Assembly: GCA_031271075.1 (NCBI GenBank)
Contig: JAISWN010000285.1
Location: forward strand, 1 to 5,641
Source: Treponema sp.
GTDB taxonomy: Bacteria; Spirochaetota; Spirochaetia; Treponematales; Breznakiellaceae
Reading direction: 5' to 3'
Length of the DNA: 5,641 bases
The first letter of the stretch is position 1, and every line of letters starts with the position of its first letter. The position numbers and the translations under genes are program-made. The notes below the pieces were generated by a model that saw only the letters and a program-made list of their open reading frames with translations, was not told the DNA's origin and did not search any database. Shown here piece by piece: positions 1 to 5,600 of this stretch.

Positions 1-144
1 AATATGGGACGATTCAAATGTAGTAAAAAGGCAAAGGATTGCGGAATTAAAAAACTCCCCAGGGTCGGACTGGACGATTATGACAGGCCGCGACTTGCCG
101 GCATACCCCTCGTCCCGAAGCGTCCAAATTTCACCACGTTTCAT
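1..144 (-). CDS. MazF/PemK-family mRNA interferase toxin (N-terminal part, cut by window edge)
   Basis: Translating the minus strand from the ATG at 144-142 gives an uninterrupted 48-codon frame to the window edge, beginning MKRGEIWTLRDEGYAGKSRP and continuing VIIVQSD, then LCLFTTFESS. This matches the N-terminal half of MazF/PemK toxins: the first beta strand G-[DE]-I-W, the GKxRPVxIVQ strand with its conserved Arg (R19), and the following strand with a conserved Thr/Ser (T41/T42). In characterised MazF proteins the Arg and Thr are catalytic in sequence-specific, ribosome-independent mRNA cleavage. The gene overlaps the antitoxin stop by 14 bases (131-144) in another frame, the usual arrangement for translational coupling; no strong Shine-Dalgarno precedes this ATG, which fits coupling. 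Families of this fold are normally about 105-120 residues, so over half the gene lies outside the window, and whether it is intact cannot be judged. The family call is confident; RNA target specificity is unknown. Confidence 0.88.
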   Translation of the reverse strand, partial: MKRGEIWTLRDEGYAGKSRPVIIVQSDPGEFFNSAILCLFTTFESSHI

Positions 145-337
145 TGATAAGCCGCTTTGAAAGCCGTGTGGCAAATTCGGTCGCTTCTTCTTCATCGCGG
201 AACGCCTCAATATCCGCTTCCTCTGCACACTCAAAAATGTTTATCGCAATCCTGGCCTTGCCCGCCGGAATTTGAGGCGGTATATTGACAAACACCCGAT
301 GATTTTCGGGGATTTCTATCGTTTGCTCTATGGTCAT
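131..337 (-). CDS. Antitoxin partner of the MazF-type toxin (68 aa)
   Basis: This small gene sits directly upstream of, and overlaps, the MazF-like toxin, so by position it encodes the labile antitoxin that binds and inhibits the toxin and probably represses the operon. The chosen ATG (337-335) is preceded by a strong GGAGGGAGAGG purine tract ending six bases before the start. A start at 391 would add 18 residues encoded by a T-rich hairpin tail and has no support. The protein begins MTIEQTIEIPENHRVFVNIP. Residues 1-33 look beta-rich, like the dimeric DNA-binding half of small antitoxins, though I cannot assign AbrB/MazE or another fold. Residues 34-50 are very acidic (ECAEEADIEAFRDEEEA) and 50-66 form a likely amphipathic helix, typical of the toxin-neutralising tail. 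I recognise the architecture and context, not a specific named family. Confidence 0.8.
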   Translation of the reverse strand: MTIEQTIEIPENHRVFVNIPPQIPAGKARIAINIFECAEEADIEAFRDEEEATEFATRLSKRLINETW

Positions 338-353
338 AGTTACCTCTCCCTCC

Positions 354-382
354 ACTATAACCCCATTTCCCCCAAAAAAGAA
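354..382 (-). promoter_or_regulatory. Weak candidate promoter for the toxin-antitoxin operon
   Basis: On the minus strand TATAGT (359-354) is five-of-six to the sigma-70 -10 box. The hexamer 17 bases upstream (TTCTTT, 382-377) matches the -35 consensus poorly. Transcription would start near 347, just upstream of the antitoxin ribosome binding site. The -35 part coincides with the T-rich tail of the hairpin at 384-423, so the same bases may instead belong to a terminator. Low confidence. Confidence 0.25.
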
Positions 383-423
383 GCCCTGCACACTAAGAGT
401 TTGTTACGCTTCGCGATGCAGGG
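374..423 (-). terminator. Hairpin with T-rich tail, terminator-like on the minus strand
   Basis: CCCTGCA (384-390) and TGCAGGG (417-423) are perfect 7-bp inverted repeats around a 26-base loop that contains a small CGC-TTC-GCG palindrome (409-415 region). Read on the minus strand, the right-hand stem is followed at once by CTTCTTTTTT (383-374), the layout of an intrinsic terminator, although the loop is long. It would end a minus-strand transcript coming from the structured region at 430-700, before the antitoxin start. It could act as an attenuator of a long toxin-antitoxin leader, or simply be part of a repeat. Confidence 0.4.
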
Positions 424-503
424 GTGACCCCGAATTTGCCTGGCGTTGTGCACGGCGCACGGCCCCACATATAGCGTCCGGTCCCGGCCGCTTCCCGTCA
501 TTC

Positions 504-547
504 GCAGTGGGGTCTGATACCCCGCTGCTTGCGTGCTTGCGGCGGGG
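504..547 (+). repeat. Two overlapping, mutually exclusive hairpins
   Basis: GCAGTGGGGT (504-513) pairs with ACCCCGCTGC (519-528) around a 5-base loop, with one T-G wobble (508 with 524). The same right arm, CCCCGCTGC (520-528), can instead pair with GCGGCGGGG (539-547) around a 10-base loop, again with a single T-G wobble (526 with 541). Both wobbles are allowed in RNA only if the plus strand is the transcript. Two competing stems sharing one arm is the geometry of attenuators and riboregulators, but no matching transcript boundary is evident. It may also just be a repeat. Confidence 0.45.
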
Positions 548-557
548 AGAGTCATTG

Positions 558-609
558 GACTTGTTCGATAACGCGAACCTTCGGTTCGTTGTTGGTTATC
601 AAACAAGTC
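558..609. repeat. 52-base nested inverted repeat
   Basis: GACTTGTTCGATAAC (558-572) and GTTATCAAACAAGTC (595-609) are 15-base arms with a single mismatch (566 with 601). Nested inside is a perfect 6-bp hairpin, CGAACC (574-579) and GGTTCG (583-588), with a TTC loop. On a minus-strand transcript the outer mismatch would be a G-U wobble; on a plus-strand transcript it would be a C-A mismatch. Confidence 0.7.
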
Positions 610-612
610 TCC

Positions 613-659
613 CAAAAAACGCGGATTTTTTGGCAAAATCCACGTTTTTTGTTGTTTTT
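613..659. terminator. A/T-flanked hairpin resembling a bidirectional intrinsic terminator
   Basis: CAAAAAACGCGGATTTT (613-629) and AAAATCCACGTTTTTTG (635-651) are 17-base arms with one mismatch (622 with 642) around the loop TTGGC. The arms start with an A-tract and end with a T-tract, so a U-run follows the stem core in either direction; on the plus strand a further T-rich tail runs to 659. The shape fits a bidirectional terminator that would insulate the divergent units from transcription arising inside the repeat region. The GC core of the stem is short, so efficiency is doubtful. Confidence 0.45.
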
Positions 660-666
660 CAGCGGA

Positions 667-698
667 AGTTGTTCAGAAACTGGAGTTTCCGAACAACT
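667..698. repeat. 32-base inverted repeat (14-base arms)
   Basis: AGTTGTTCAGAAAC (667-680) and GTTTCCGAACAACT (685-698) pair around a TGGA loop with one mismatch (675 with 690), which would be a U-G wobble in minus-strand RNA. There is no T-run on the plus side, so it is not a simple terminator. A TATAAT-like hexamer lies just outside it on both strands (703-708 plus; 706-701 minus). From memory, sequences like this recur in termite-gut treponeme intergenic regions; a genome-wide search would settle this. Confidence 0.65.
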
Positions 699-742
699 CT
701 ATTATAATTTGGGTAACATTTTTCATGAGGCAATGCGAAATC

Positions 743-771
743 TTGAAGTCATTGGAAAAAAAAGGTATAAT
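743..771 (+). promoter_or_regulatory. Sigma-70-type promoter of the regulator / acyl-CoA synthetase operon
   Basis: TTGAAG (743-748) and a perfect TATAAT (766-771) are separated by exactly 17 bases, with an A-rich run in the spacer. Transcription should start around 777-779, giving a leader of about 50 bases that holds a hairpin (782-807) before the regulator start at 828. This is the best promoter in the window. Confidence 0.75.
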
Positions 772-781
772 GCACAGGATC

Positions 782-807
782 ATTCCCGGCCTTTGATGGG
801 CCGGAAT
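782..807 (+). promoter_or_regulatory. Leader hairpin or operator just downstream of the transcription start
   Basis: ATTCC (782-786) and GGCC (788-791) pair with GGCC (799-802) and GGAAT (803-807), giving nine base pairs with one bulged C (787) and a 7-base loop. It begins a few bases after the predicted transcription start and ends 10 bases before the regulator's Shine-Dalgarno sequence. It could be a 5'-end stabilising hairpin, or a near-palindromic operator for autorepression by the XRE protein. The sequence does not decide between these. Confidence 0.45.
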
Positions 808-827
808 TACGTTATTTGGGAGCGTTC

Positions 828-1418
828 ATGGCTGTTGTACATACCCCCGGCGAGCGGATTGCCGAATTACGCAAGACCTATGCCATCACCCTGGAGATGC
901 TGGCGGAACGGAGCGGACTAAGCGCCGGGCTGATCCGCCGCATCGAAGAAGAGGGCCATATCCCCGATCTGGCCCCGCTGTTAAAAATTTCCCGGGCCCT
1001 GGGGGTCCGGCTGGGAACTCTGCTGGACGATCATTCGGAACTGGGGCCCGTGATTACCCGGCAGGGCGGGGCGGAAGAATCCGCCCGGTTTATAACCGGC
1101 CTTCCCGGCGAGAAAAGCAGTGCCGATACCACCCATCAGGGATTGATCTTCAAGGCGCTGGCGGCGGATAAGGGAGGCCGGCACATGGAGCCCTTCATCG
1201 TGGATATTCAGAATGACTCGGAACAGAAAAAGTCCGCCCACGAGGGGGAAGAGTTTATCTATATCCTTTCGGGGACCCTGGCGCTGGAATACGGAAAAGA
1301 TTCGTATACCCTGGAGGCGGGGGATTCGGTTTATTACGATTCCATCGTTCCCCACCGGGTATTGGCCGCCGGCGCTCAACCTGCGAGGATTGTGGCGGTA
1401 ATATATACCCCAGCTTAA
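828..1418 (+). CDS. XRE-family transcriptional regulator with C-terminal cupin sensor domain (196 aa)
   Basis: A cytoplasmic DNA-binding regulator. Residues about 7-63 form an XRE/Cro-type helix-turn-helix (GERIAELRK, then [20 protein letters not shown], then [13 protein letters not shown]). Residues about 105-195 form a single cupin_2 beta barrel. Its first motif ([20 protein letters not shown]138, E141/E142) and second motif ([15 protein letters not shown]176) keep the usual His/Glu/His metal-site residues, so ligand or metal binding is plausible. The length of about 180-200 residues is standard for this family. ATG 828 is chosen because GGGAG (818-822) lies five bases upstream; a TTG at 816 is the only earlier option and would overlap that site. 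It is the first gene after the 743-771 promoter and is followed after 13 bases by an acyl-CoA synthetase, so it likely regulates that gene and itself in response to an acid or acyl effector. The effector is unknown. Confidence 0.93.
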   Translation: MAVVHTPGERIAELRKTYAITLEMLAERSGLSAGLIRRIEEEGHIPDLAPLLKISRALGVRLGTLLDDHSELGPVITRQGGAEESARFITGLPGEKSSADTTHQGLIFKALAADKGGRHMEPFIVDIQNDSEQKKSAHEGEEFIYILSGTLALEYGKDSYTLEAGDSVYYDSIVPHRVLAAGAQPARIVAVIYTPA

Positions 1419-1431
1419 GAGTGAGGCGCAA

Positions 1432-3081
1432 TTGACCCATATAGAAAAGACCCTCGGAGAAGTGCTTAGGGAGTACGCCCAAAGCCAGCCGGATCATGAC
1501 TTCCTTGTCTATGCCGACAGGGATCTGCGTTTTACCTATGCGGAATTTGACCGGCGGGTTGACGATCTTGCCAAGAGCCTTCTCGCCATAGGCCTTAAAA
1601 AGGGGGACCATGTGGGGATCTGGGCGACCAATATCCCCGACTGGAATACGGTCCTCTTTGCCTGCGCCCGGGCGGGGATGGTCTTTGTTACCGTAAACAC
1701 GGGATACAAACTCCACGAGCTGGAATATCTGATGAAACAGTCGGATCTGGCCTGTCTCTGCCTTATCGACGGATTTCGGGATTCGGACTATATCTCCATG
1801 ATCTACGAACTGATCCCGGAACTTAAAACCGCTCCCCGGGGCTGCCTTAACTCCGAAAAGTTTCCCTTTCTCAAAAGCGTCATCTATGTGGGTCAGCAGA
1901 AACACCGGGGCATGTACAGCTTTAACGAAGTACTTCTCCTGGGGCAGCATACCGGCGATGATGAGCTGCGGGAAATTGAAGCTTCCCTGGATACCAACGA
2001 TGTGGTGAACATGCAGTACACCTCGGGGACCACGGGTTTTCCCAAGGGGGTCATGCTTACCCACCGGAATATTCTCAACAACGGCCTCGGCATAGGAGAC
2101 AATCAGCGCTTTACCGGTAAGGACATTGTCTGCCTTCCGGTCCCCCTCTTTCACTGTTTTGGCCTGGTACTGGGGATGATGGCGGTTTTAACCCACGGGG
2201 CCGCCGCGGCCCTGCTGGAATGGTTCGATCCTCTTTTGGTGCTGGCTACGATTCAGAAAGAAAAATGTACCGCCGTTTATGGCGTACCCACCATGTTCAT
2301 CGCCGAACTCAACCATCCTATGTTTAAGATGTTTGATTTAACAAGTCTCCGCACGGGAATTATGGCGGGTTCTCCCTGTCCTATTGAAGCCATGCGTCAG
2401 GTCATCGATCTGATGCACATGGAGGAAGTAACCATCTGTTACGGCCTGACCGAATCATCCCCGGTCATGACCCAGACCCGCTATGACGATACCCTGGAAG
2501 TTAAGGTGGAAACCGTGGGACGGGCCCTGCCGGGGGTGGAGGTAACCATACGGAACCCTGAGACCGGCGAGGAATGTCCCGACGGGGTCCATGGTGAATT
2601 CTGCTGCCGGGGTTACAACTCCATGAAGGGCTACTACAAGATGCCCGAAGCCACCGCCCAGTGCATTGACCCCCGGGGCTGGCTCCACTCGGGAGATCTG
2701 GGGGTAAAGGGCCCGGACGGTAATTTCCGGGTTACCGGCCGGATCAAGGATATGATTATCCGGGGCGGCGAGAATGTGTACCCCAAAGAGATTGAAGATT
2801 TTATCTATACGATGCCCGGCGTTAAAGACGTACAGGTGGTGGGGATCGCCAGCAAAAAGTACGGCGAAGAGGTCGGCGCCTTTATTATTTCCCACAAGGA
2901 CGCGGTCATAAGCGACGAGGATGTCCGGGATTTCTGCCGGGGCCAGATTAGCCGTTTCAAAATCCCCAAGTATATCTTCTTTGTGGACAGCTTTCCCCTT
3001 ACCTCAAGCGGTAAGATCCAGAAGTATCTGCTCCGGGACATCGGCGTTCAAAAGGTGGCGGCCCTGGGTATTGAAACATAG
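1432..3081 (+). CDS. AMP-forming acyl-CoA synthetase, FadD/ACSF2-like (549 aa)
   Basis: A cytoplasmic or membrane-peripheral enzyme that activates a carboxylic acid with ATP to an acyl-adenylate and transfers it to CoA. All core motifs of the adenylate-forming (ANL) superfamily are present: the P-loop [16 protein letters not shown] (196-211), YGLTES (337-342), SGDLG (420-424), the hinge [16 protein letters not shown] (436-451), and the C-terminal SSGKIQKY with catalytic Lys528. Segments such as [24 protein letters not shown] and [16 protein letters not shown] match my recollection of the ACSF2/PRK08315-type acyl-CoA synthetases, which usually take medium to long fatty or aryl acids; chain length cannot be read here. 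Length is normal and the gene appears intact. It starts with TTG, supported by GAGTGAGG (1419-1426) five bases upstream and no in-frame ATG nearby. It lies 13 bases after the cupin regulator and is almost certainly co-transcribed with it. Confidence 0.93.
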   Translation: MTHIEKTLGEVLREYAQSQPDHDFLVYADRDLRFTYAEFDRRVDDLAKSLLAIGLKKGDHVGIWATNIPDWNTVLFACARAGMVFVTVNTGYKLHELEYLMKQSDLACLCLIDGFRDSDYISMIYELIPELKTAPRGCLNSEKFPFLKSVIYVGQQKHRGMYSFNEVLLLGQHTGDDELREIEASLDTNDVVNMQYTSGTTGFPKGVMLTHRNILNNGLGIGDNQRFTGKDIVCLPVPLFHCFGLVLGMMAVLTHGAAAALLEWFDPLLVLATIQKEKCTAVYGVPTMFIAELNHPMFKMFDLTSLRTGIMAGSPCPIEAMRQVIDLMHMEEVTICYGLTESSPVMTQTRYDDTLEVKVETVGRALPGVEVTIRNPETGEECPDGVHGEFCCRGYNSMKGYYKMPEATAQCIDPRGWLHSGDLGVKGPDGNFRVTGRIKDMIIRGGENVYPKEIEDFIYTMPGVKDVQVVGIASKKYGEEVGAFIISHKDAVISDEDVRDFCRGQISRFKIPKYIFFVDSFPLTSSGKIQKYLLRDIGVQKVAALGIET

Positions 3082-3085
3082 CGGC

Positions 3086-3106
3086 CCGCAGATCCGGGAT
3101 CCGCGG
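3086..3106. terminator. Weak GC hairpin in the convergent junction
   Basis: The 38 bases between the synthetase stop and the lipoprotein stop contain CCGC (3086-3089) and GATCC (3091-3095) pairing with GGATC (3097-3101) and GCGG (3103-3106), with one internal mismatch. Because the centre is a single base, the innermost pairs must open as loop. No good T-run follows on either strand (only TTTAACTTTA at 3113-3122). It may serve as a shared terminator for the two converging units, but support is weak. Confidence 0.3.
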
Positions 3107-3119
3107 CGCGGCTTTAACT

Positions 3120-4190
3120 TTACTGAAGAGAAAGATACTGCCAAACCGTGGGACTTTCCTGGCCGATACGCCAAAAACCAACGGCCCGTACTCCCATATC
3201 GCGGTACATCTCCATCCGGGTGGAAAGGGAATAGTCGTCTTCGTAGTAGAGGGTAACCTGCACCGGCGTCTCGTAGGTAAAGACGGGGACGCCGTTTTCC
3301 CGGCGTCTTTCGGTAATCCTGTTTTCCCGGATTATCTTTTCGGTGGTGGTAAAGATCTTGGCCCCCGCGGGACTGGGATCTATCCAGGCCCGGCCGTAAA
3401 AGGGGATGCCCATGATCAGCTTTTCCGGCCCTATGGTTTTAAGGGCATAGGCGGCCACCGACTTACACCAGCTCATGGAGGCCACCGGCCCGGGGGCGCT
3501 GGTGGACCAGTGTTCATCGTAGGCCATCACCAGGACACGATCCACCAGGGGAACGATTCTTTCGTAGTCGTAGGAATCGACGGCGATCTTCCGAAGCCGG
3601 GCATAGAGGGCGATGGTAAAGATCTTGTCCCCCAGGGCCCGGCGCAGTTCCCCCAGGAAGGAGGCAAAGCTTTCTCCGTCCTGCTTGGGGATATTCTCAA
3701 AATCGATCTGCAGGCCGTCATAGGGCCGGGCCGCTTCGGCCAGTTCCCCAATAAGCCGCCGCCGGGTGTCCCCCTCGGTTACAACAAAATGGGAAAGCCC
3801 GTATCCGGGACAGGTTACTACCAGATGAACCCGGCCCGGGAAATCCGCCAGCCTGCTTCGCCGGGGAAGCTCCGCCAGGCGGCCGTAGCAGTCCACCTCG
3901 GCGCCGAAGTATCCCACATCGGAAAGGGGCATGTCTCCGGTCAGGGATTGTTCCCGGCCCTTAACCACATAGCCCCAGATTTCGCCGAAGGCCGAAGAAG
4001 GCAGCACGGCCAGATCGGATGCAATGGCCGCCTGTTCGGGAAGCTCATCCTCTTCGACCGTTTCGATTTCCACCCCGGCGGTGGTTTCCTCCACCGGGGG
4101 AGCTTCGGAGCGGCATGTGGTGAAGACACAAACCATACAGAGCAGGAAGGACAGGGAAAGCCCCATCCCTTTAACGCCGGAGTAGATCAT
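3120..4190 (-). CDS. GH18-fold lipoprotein, SleL/YaaH-like glycosidase (356 aa)
   Basis: A predicted envelope lipoprotein with a glycoside hydrolase family 18 barrel. From ATG 4190, residues 1-25 are a short basic then hydrophobic signal ending VFTTC, a loose lipobox with Cys26 as the lipidated residue. An acidic linker (about 28-55) follows, then the barrel (about 68-356). The catalytic strand is YDGLQIDFE (157-165): D158, D163 and the acid/base Glu165 are kept, but the middle Asp of DxxDxDxE is Gln161. SleL/YaaH-type peptidoglycan N-acetylglucosaminidases carry Asn there, so this subgroup is the best guess. VMAYDEHW (221-228), GIPFYGRAW (261-269) and the last-strand GFWRIGQE support the fold. 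No LysM repeats are seen. A GTG at 4229 would add 13 residues; neither start has a clear Shine-Dalgarno sequence, and 4190 gives the more typical signal peptide. The gene follows thrC by 51 bases (12 if GTG) and shares its transcript. Substrate is unproven; non-hydrolytic binding is possible. Confidence 0.82.
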   Translation of the reverse strand: MIYSGVKGMGLSLSFLLCMVCVFTTCRSEAPPVEETTAGVEIETVEEDELPEQAAIASDLAVLPSSAFGEIWGYVVKGREQSLTGDMPLSDVGYFGAEVDCYGRLAELPRRSRLADFPGRVHLVVTCPGYGLSHFVVTEGDTRRRLIGELAEAARPYDGLQIDFENIPKQDGESFASFLGELRRALGDKIFTIALYARLRKIAVDSYDYERIVPLVDRVLVMAYDEHWSTSAPGPVASMSWCKSVAAYALKTIGPEKLIMGIPFYGRAWIDPSPAGAKIFTTTEKIIRENRITERRRENGVPVFTYETPVQVTLYYEDDYSLSTRMEMYRDMGVRAVGFWRIGQESPTVWQYLSLQ

Positions 4191-4241
4191 ACTTGTTTTA
4201 TCGGCCTTGTTTACGGGCAGGTTTAACACCGCGGAGAGCCG

Positions 4242-5600
4242 CTATGTTTCCAGCGCGTCCGCCAGGGCGGAAAATTCCGCGGGGATAGTCCGGGCCCGGA
4301 CGGTCCGTTCCATCACCCGGTCAAGGGCGGGGGGCCGGGGCACCGGGCCGGTCAGGTCTTCCACGGTTTCGGCGAATTTTGCCGGATGGGCGGTGGCCAG
4401 CACCGCCAGGGGGCCTTCGGTTTCCAGGGCATCCGCCGCCTTCCAGCCCACCGCTCCGTGGGGGTCAAGATAATAGCCGTGGTTCCGGTACACCGCGGCT
4501 ATCGTTTTGCGGGTATCGTCGTCGGAAACCCAGGCCCCCCGGAGCATGCGGCGCAGCTCTTCCAGGGACCAGTGGGCGTTCATCCGCTCAAAATTGCTGG
4601 GCGCCCCCACATCCATGGCGTTGGAGATAGTAGCCTGGGAAAGCCGGGTTTGGTAGAGGCCGCTTTCAAGATAATCCGGCACCGTCCGGTTGACATTGGT
4701 GGCGGCGATAAAACCCTTGATGGGGGCCCCCATCCGCATGGCGTAGAGCCCCGCGGTAAGGTTGCCGAAATTACCCGAAGGCACCGCAAAGGTAACGGGG
4801 TTTTTTGCCTTGGGCAAAAAACCCCCGGCCCCGGTCCCACTGCGCCGGGGAGTAGCCGCCCCGTCGGGATCGACCCGTCCGGCAAAAACGGCGGCGGCGG
4901 CGGCAGTATAGTAAACCGCTTGGGGGATCAGCCGGGACACATTGATGGAGTTGGCGGAGGAAAGATCCCGGCGCTTCCGCGGCGAAGCGTCGCCTTTGGC
5001 GTCGCCAAAGGCCGCCTTGACCAGGCGCTGACAGTCGTCAAAACTGCCCTCCACCGCGAGGGCGTCGATATTCTCCCCAAGACCGGCAATCTGCCGTTCC
5101 TGAAGGGGGGAAACCCGGCCCTTGGGATAGAGCACCGTAACCGAAATACCCTCCACCCGGAAGAAGCCGTCCGCCACCGCCCCGCCGGTATCCCCGGAGG
5201 TGGCGACTAAAATGCGGAGGGGCCTTGATTCCCCCCGCCTCAGATACGAGAAAGCCCGGGCCATAAAGCGGGCGCCAAAATCCTTAAAGGCGGCGGTGGG
5301 ACCGTGGAACAACTCCAGCGCCAGCCGGTCTCCGGCGGACACCAGGGGGGCGGTAAAAGGATAGGCCGCCTCGATAATATCCCCCAGGACCGCCTCCGGT
5401 ATTTCCGGGCATACATAGGGCTTTATCGTTTCAAAGGCGATGTCGTGAAAGGACATGGAAGCAAGGGACGCAAGGACCGCGGGGGCGTAGGAAGGAATCT
5501 CCCCGGGAACAAAGAGCCCCCCGTCCGGGGCAAGCCCGCCCAGAGCAGCCCCGGCAAAATCCGTACCCTCCGACCGGTTTCTGGTACTAAAGTAACGCAT
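4242..5600 (-). CDS. thrC: Threonine synthase (452 aa)
   Basis: A PLP enzyme of the cytoplasm that converts O-phospho-L-homoserine to L-threonine and phosphate, the last step of threonine synthesis. The N-terminal MRYFSTRN and LAPDGGLFVP segments are typical of the family. HGPTAAFKDFGARF holds the PLP lysine, K106. ATSGDTGGA (133-141), SANSINVSRLIPQ (215-227) and the cofactor-phosphate loop PSGNFGN (274-280) are all present, as is NAMDVGAPSNFER (327-339). ATG 5600 is chosen over ATG 5615 because TAGGAT ends just before it at good spacing, while 5615 has no ribosome binding site. The frame is open to the window edge upstream, so this is not absolute. At 452 residues it is longer than E. coli ThrC (428), largely because of a Gly/Pro/Arg-rich stretch at about 241-267 and a basic loop at about 199-212; both contain palindromic DNA. 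Promoter and preceding gene lie outside the window. Confidence 0.95.
   Translation of the reverse strand: MRYFSTRNRSEGTDFAGAALGGLAPDGGLFVPGEIPSYAPAVLASLASMSFHDIAFETIKPYVCPEIPEAVLGDIIEAAYPFTAPLVSAGDRLALELFHGPTAAFKDFGARFMARAFSYLRRGESRPLRILVATSGDTGGAVADGFFRVEGISVTVLYPKGRVSPLQERQIAGLGENIDALAVEGSFDDCQRLVKAAFGDAKGDASPRKRRDLSSANSINVSRLIPQAVYYTAAAAAVFAGRVDPDGAATPRRSGTGAGGFLPKAKNPVTFAVPSGNFGNLTAGLYAMRMGAPIKGFIAATNVNRTVPDYLESGLYQTRLSQATISNAMDVGAPSNFERMNAHWSLEELRRMLRGAWVSDDDTRKTIAAVYRNHGYYLDPHGAVGWKAADALETEGPLAVLATAHPAKFAETVEDLTGPVPRPPALDRVMERTVRARTIPAEFSALADALET
4797..4825. repeat. Perfect 13-bp-arm palindrome inside thrC
   Basis: GGGGTTTTTTGCC (4797-4809) and GGCAAAAAACCCC (4813-4825) are perfect inverted repeats around a 3-base centre (TTG). 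On the coding strand it encodes ThrC residues 259-268 (GGFLPKAKNP), at the end of a segment that seems absent from E. coli ThrC just before the PSGNFGN loop. With its G/C base and T-run it also resembles an intrinsic terminator on either strand, inside an open gene. Confidence 0.85.
4992..5012. repeat. Perfect 10-bp-arm palindrome inside thrC
   Basis: GCCTTTGGCG (4992-5001) and CGCCAAAGGC (5003-5012) are perfect inverted repeats around one base. An 8-base direct repeat GCGTCGCC (4987-4994 and 4999-5006) overlaps it. It encodes ThrC residues 197-203 (AFGDAKG) in a variable surface-loop region before SANSIN, where this protein is a few residues longer than E. coli ThrC. Confidence 0.8.

Larger units (their letters stand above)
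384..698. repeat. Gene-free region packed with inverted repeats
   Basis: Between the antitoxin and the regulator there is no convincing gene. The open frames across it show no ribosome binding site, no recognisable protein motif, and are read through hairpins. Instead there is a run of inverted repeats: 384-423, the small GGGGT-G-ACCCC palindrome at 421-431, 504-547, 558-609, 613-651 and 667-698, described separately. The hairpins at 558-609 and 667-698 share an arm motif A-[CG]-TTGTTC followed by a few bases and AAC, so they look related. The density suggests either a composite intergenic repeat (REP/MITE-like) or a structured RNA. No transposase or flanking target-site duplication was seen. 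Confidence 0.6.

Noticed and set aside
355..636. 93-codon open frame on the minus strand in the intergenic region
   Set aside because: No ribosome binding site, no recognisable protein motif, and it reads straight through several hairpins; the DNA structure explains the region better than coding does.
703..708. TATAAT on the plus strand as a second promoter for the regulator
   Set aside because: No acceptable -35 hexamer at 16-18 bases upstream; the promoter at 743-771 is much better.
330..921. Plus-strand open frames across the intergenic region and into the regulator
   Set aside because: They overlap the antitoxin leader, the hairpins, the promoter and the start of the well-supported regulator, and show no family features.
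1255..2154. 299-codon minus-strand open frame opposite the regulator and synthetase
   Set aside because: It is antisense to two strongly supported genes; its length is explained by GC-rich codon use on the other strand.
4188..4229. GTG 4229 as the start of the GH18 lipoprotein
   Set aside because: No Shine-Dalgarno sequence and it would give an unusually long n-region ahead of the signal peptide; kept as an alternative in the feature text.
4386..5210. 274-codon plus-strand open frame opposite thrC
   Set aside because: Gly/Pro/His-rich shadow of thrC with no independent motifs or ribosome binding site.
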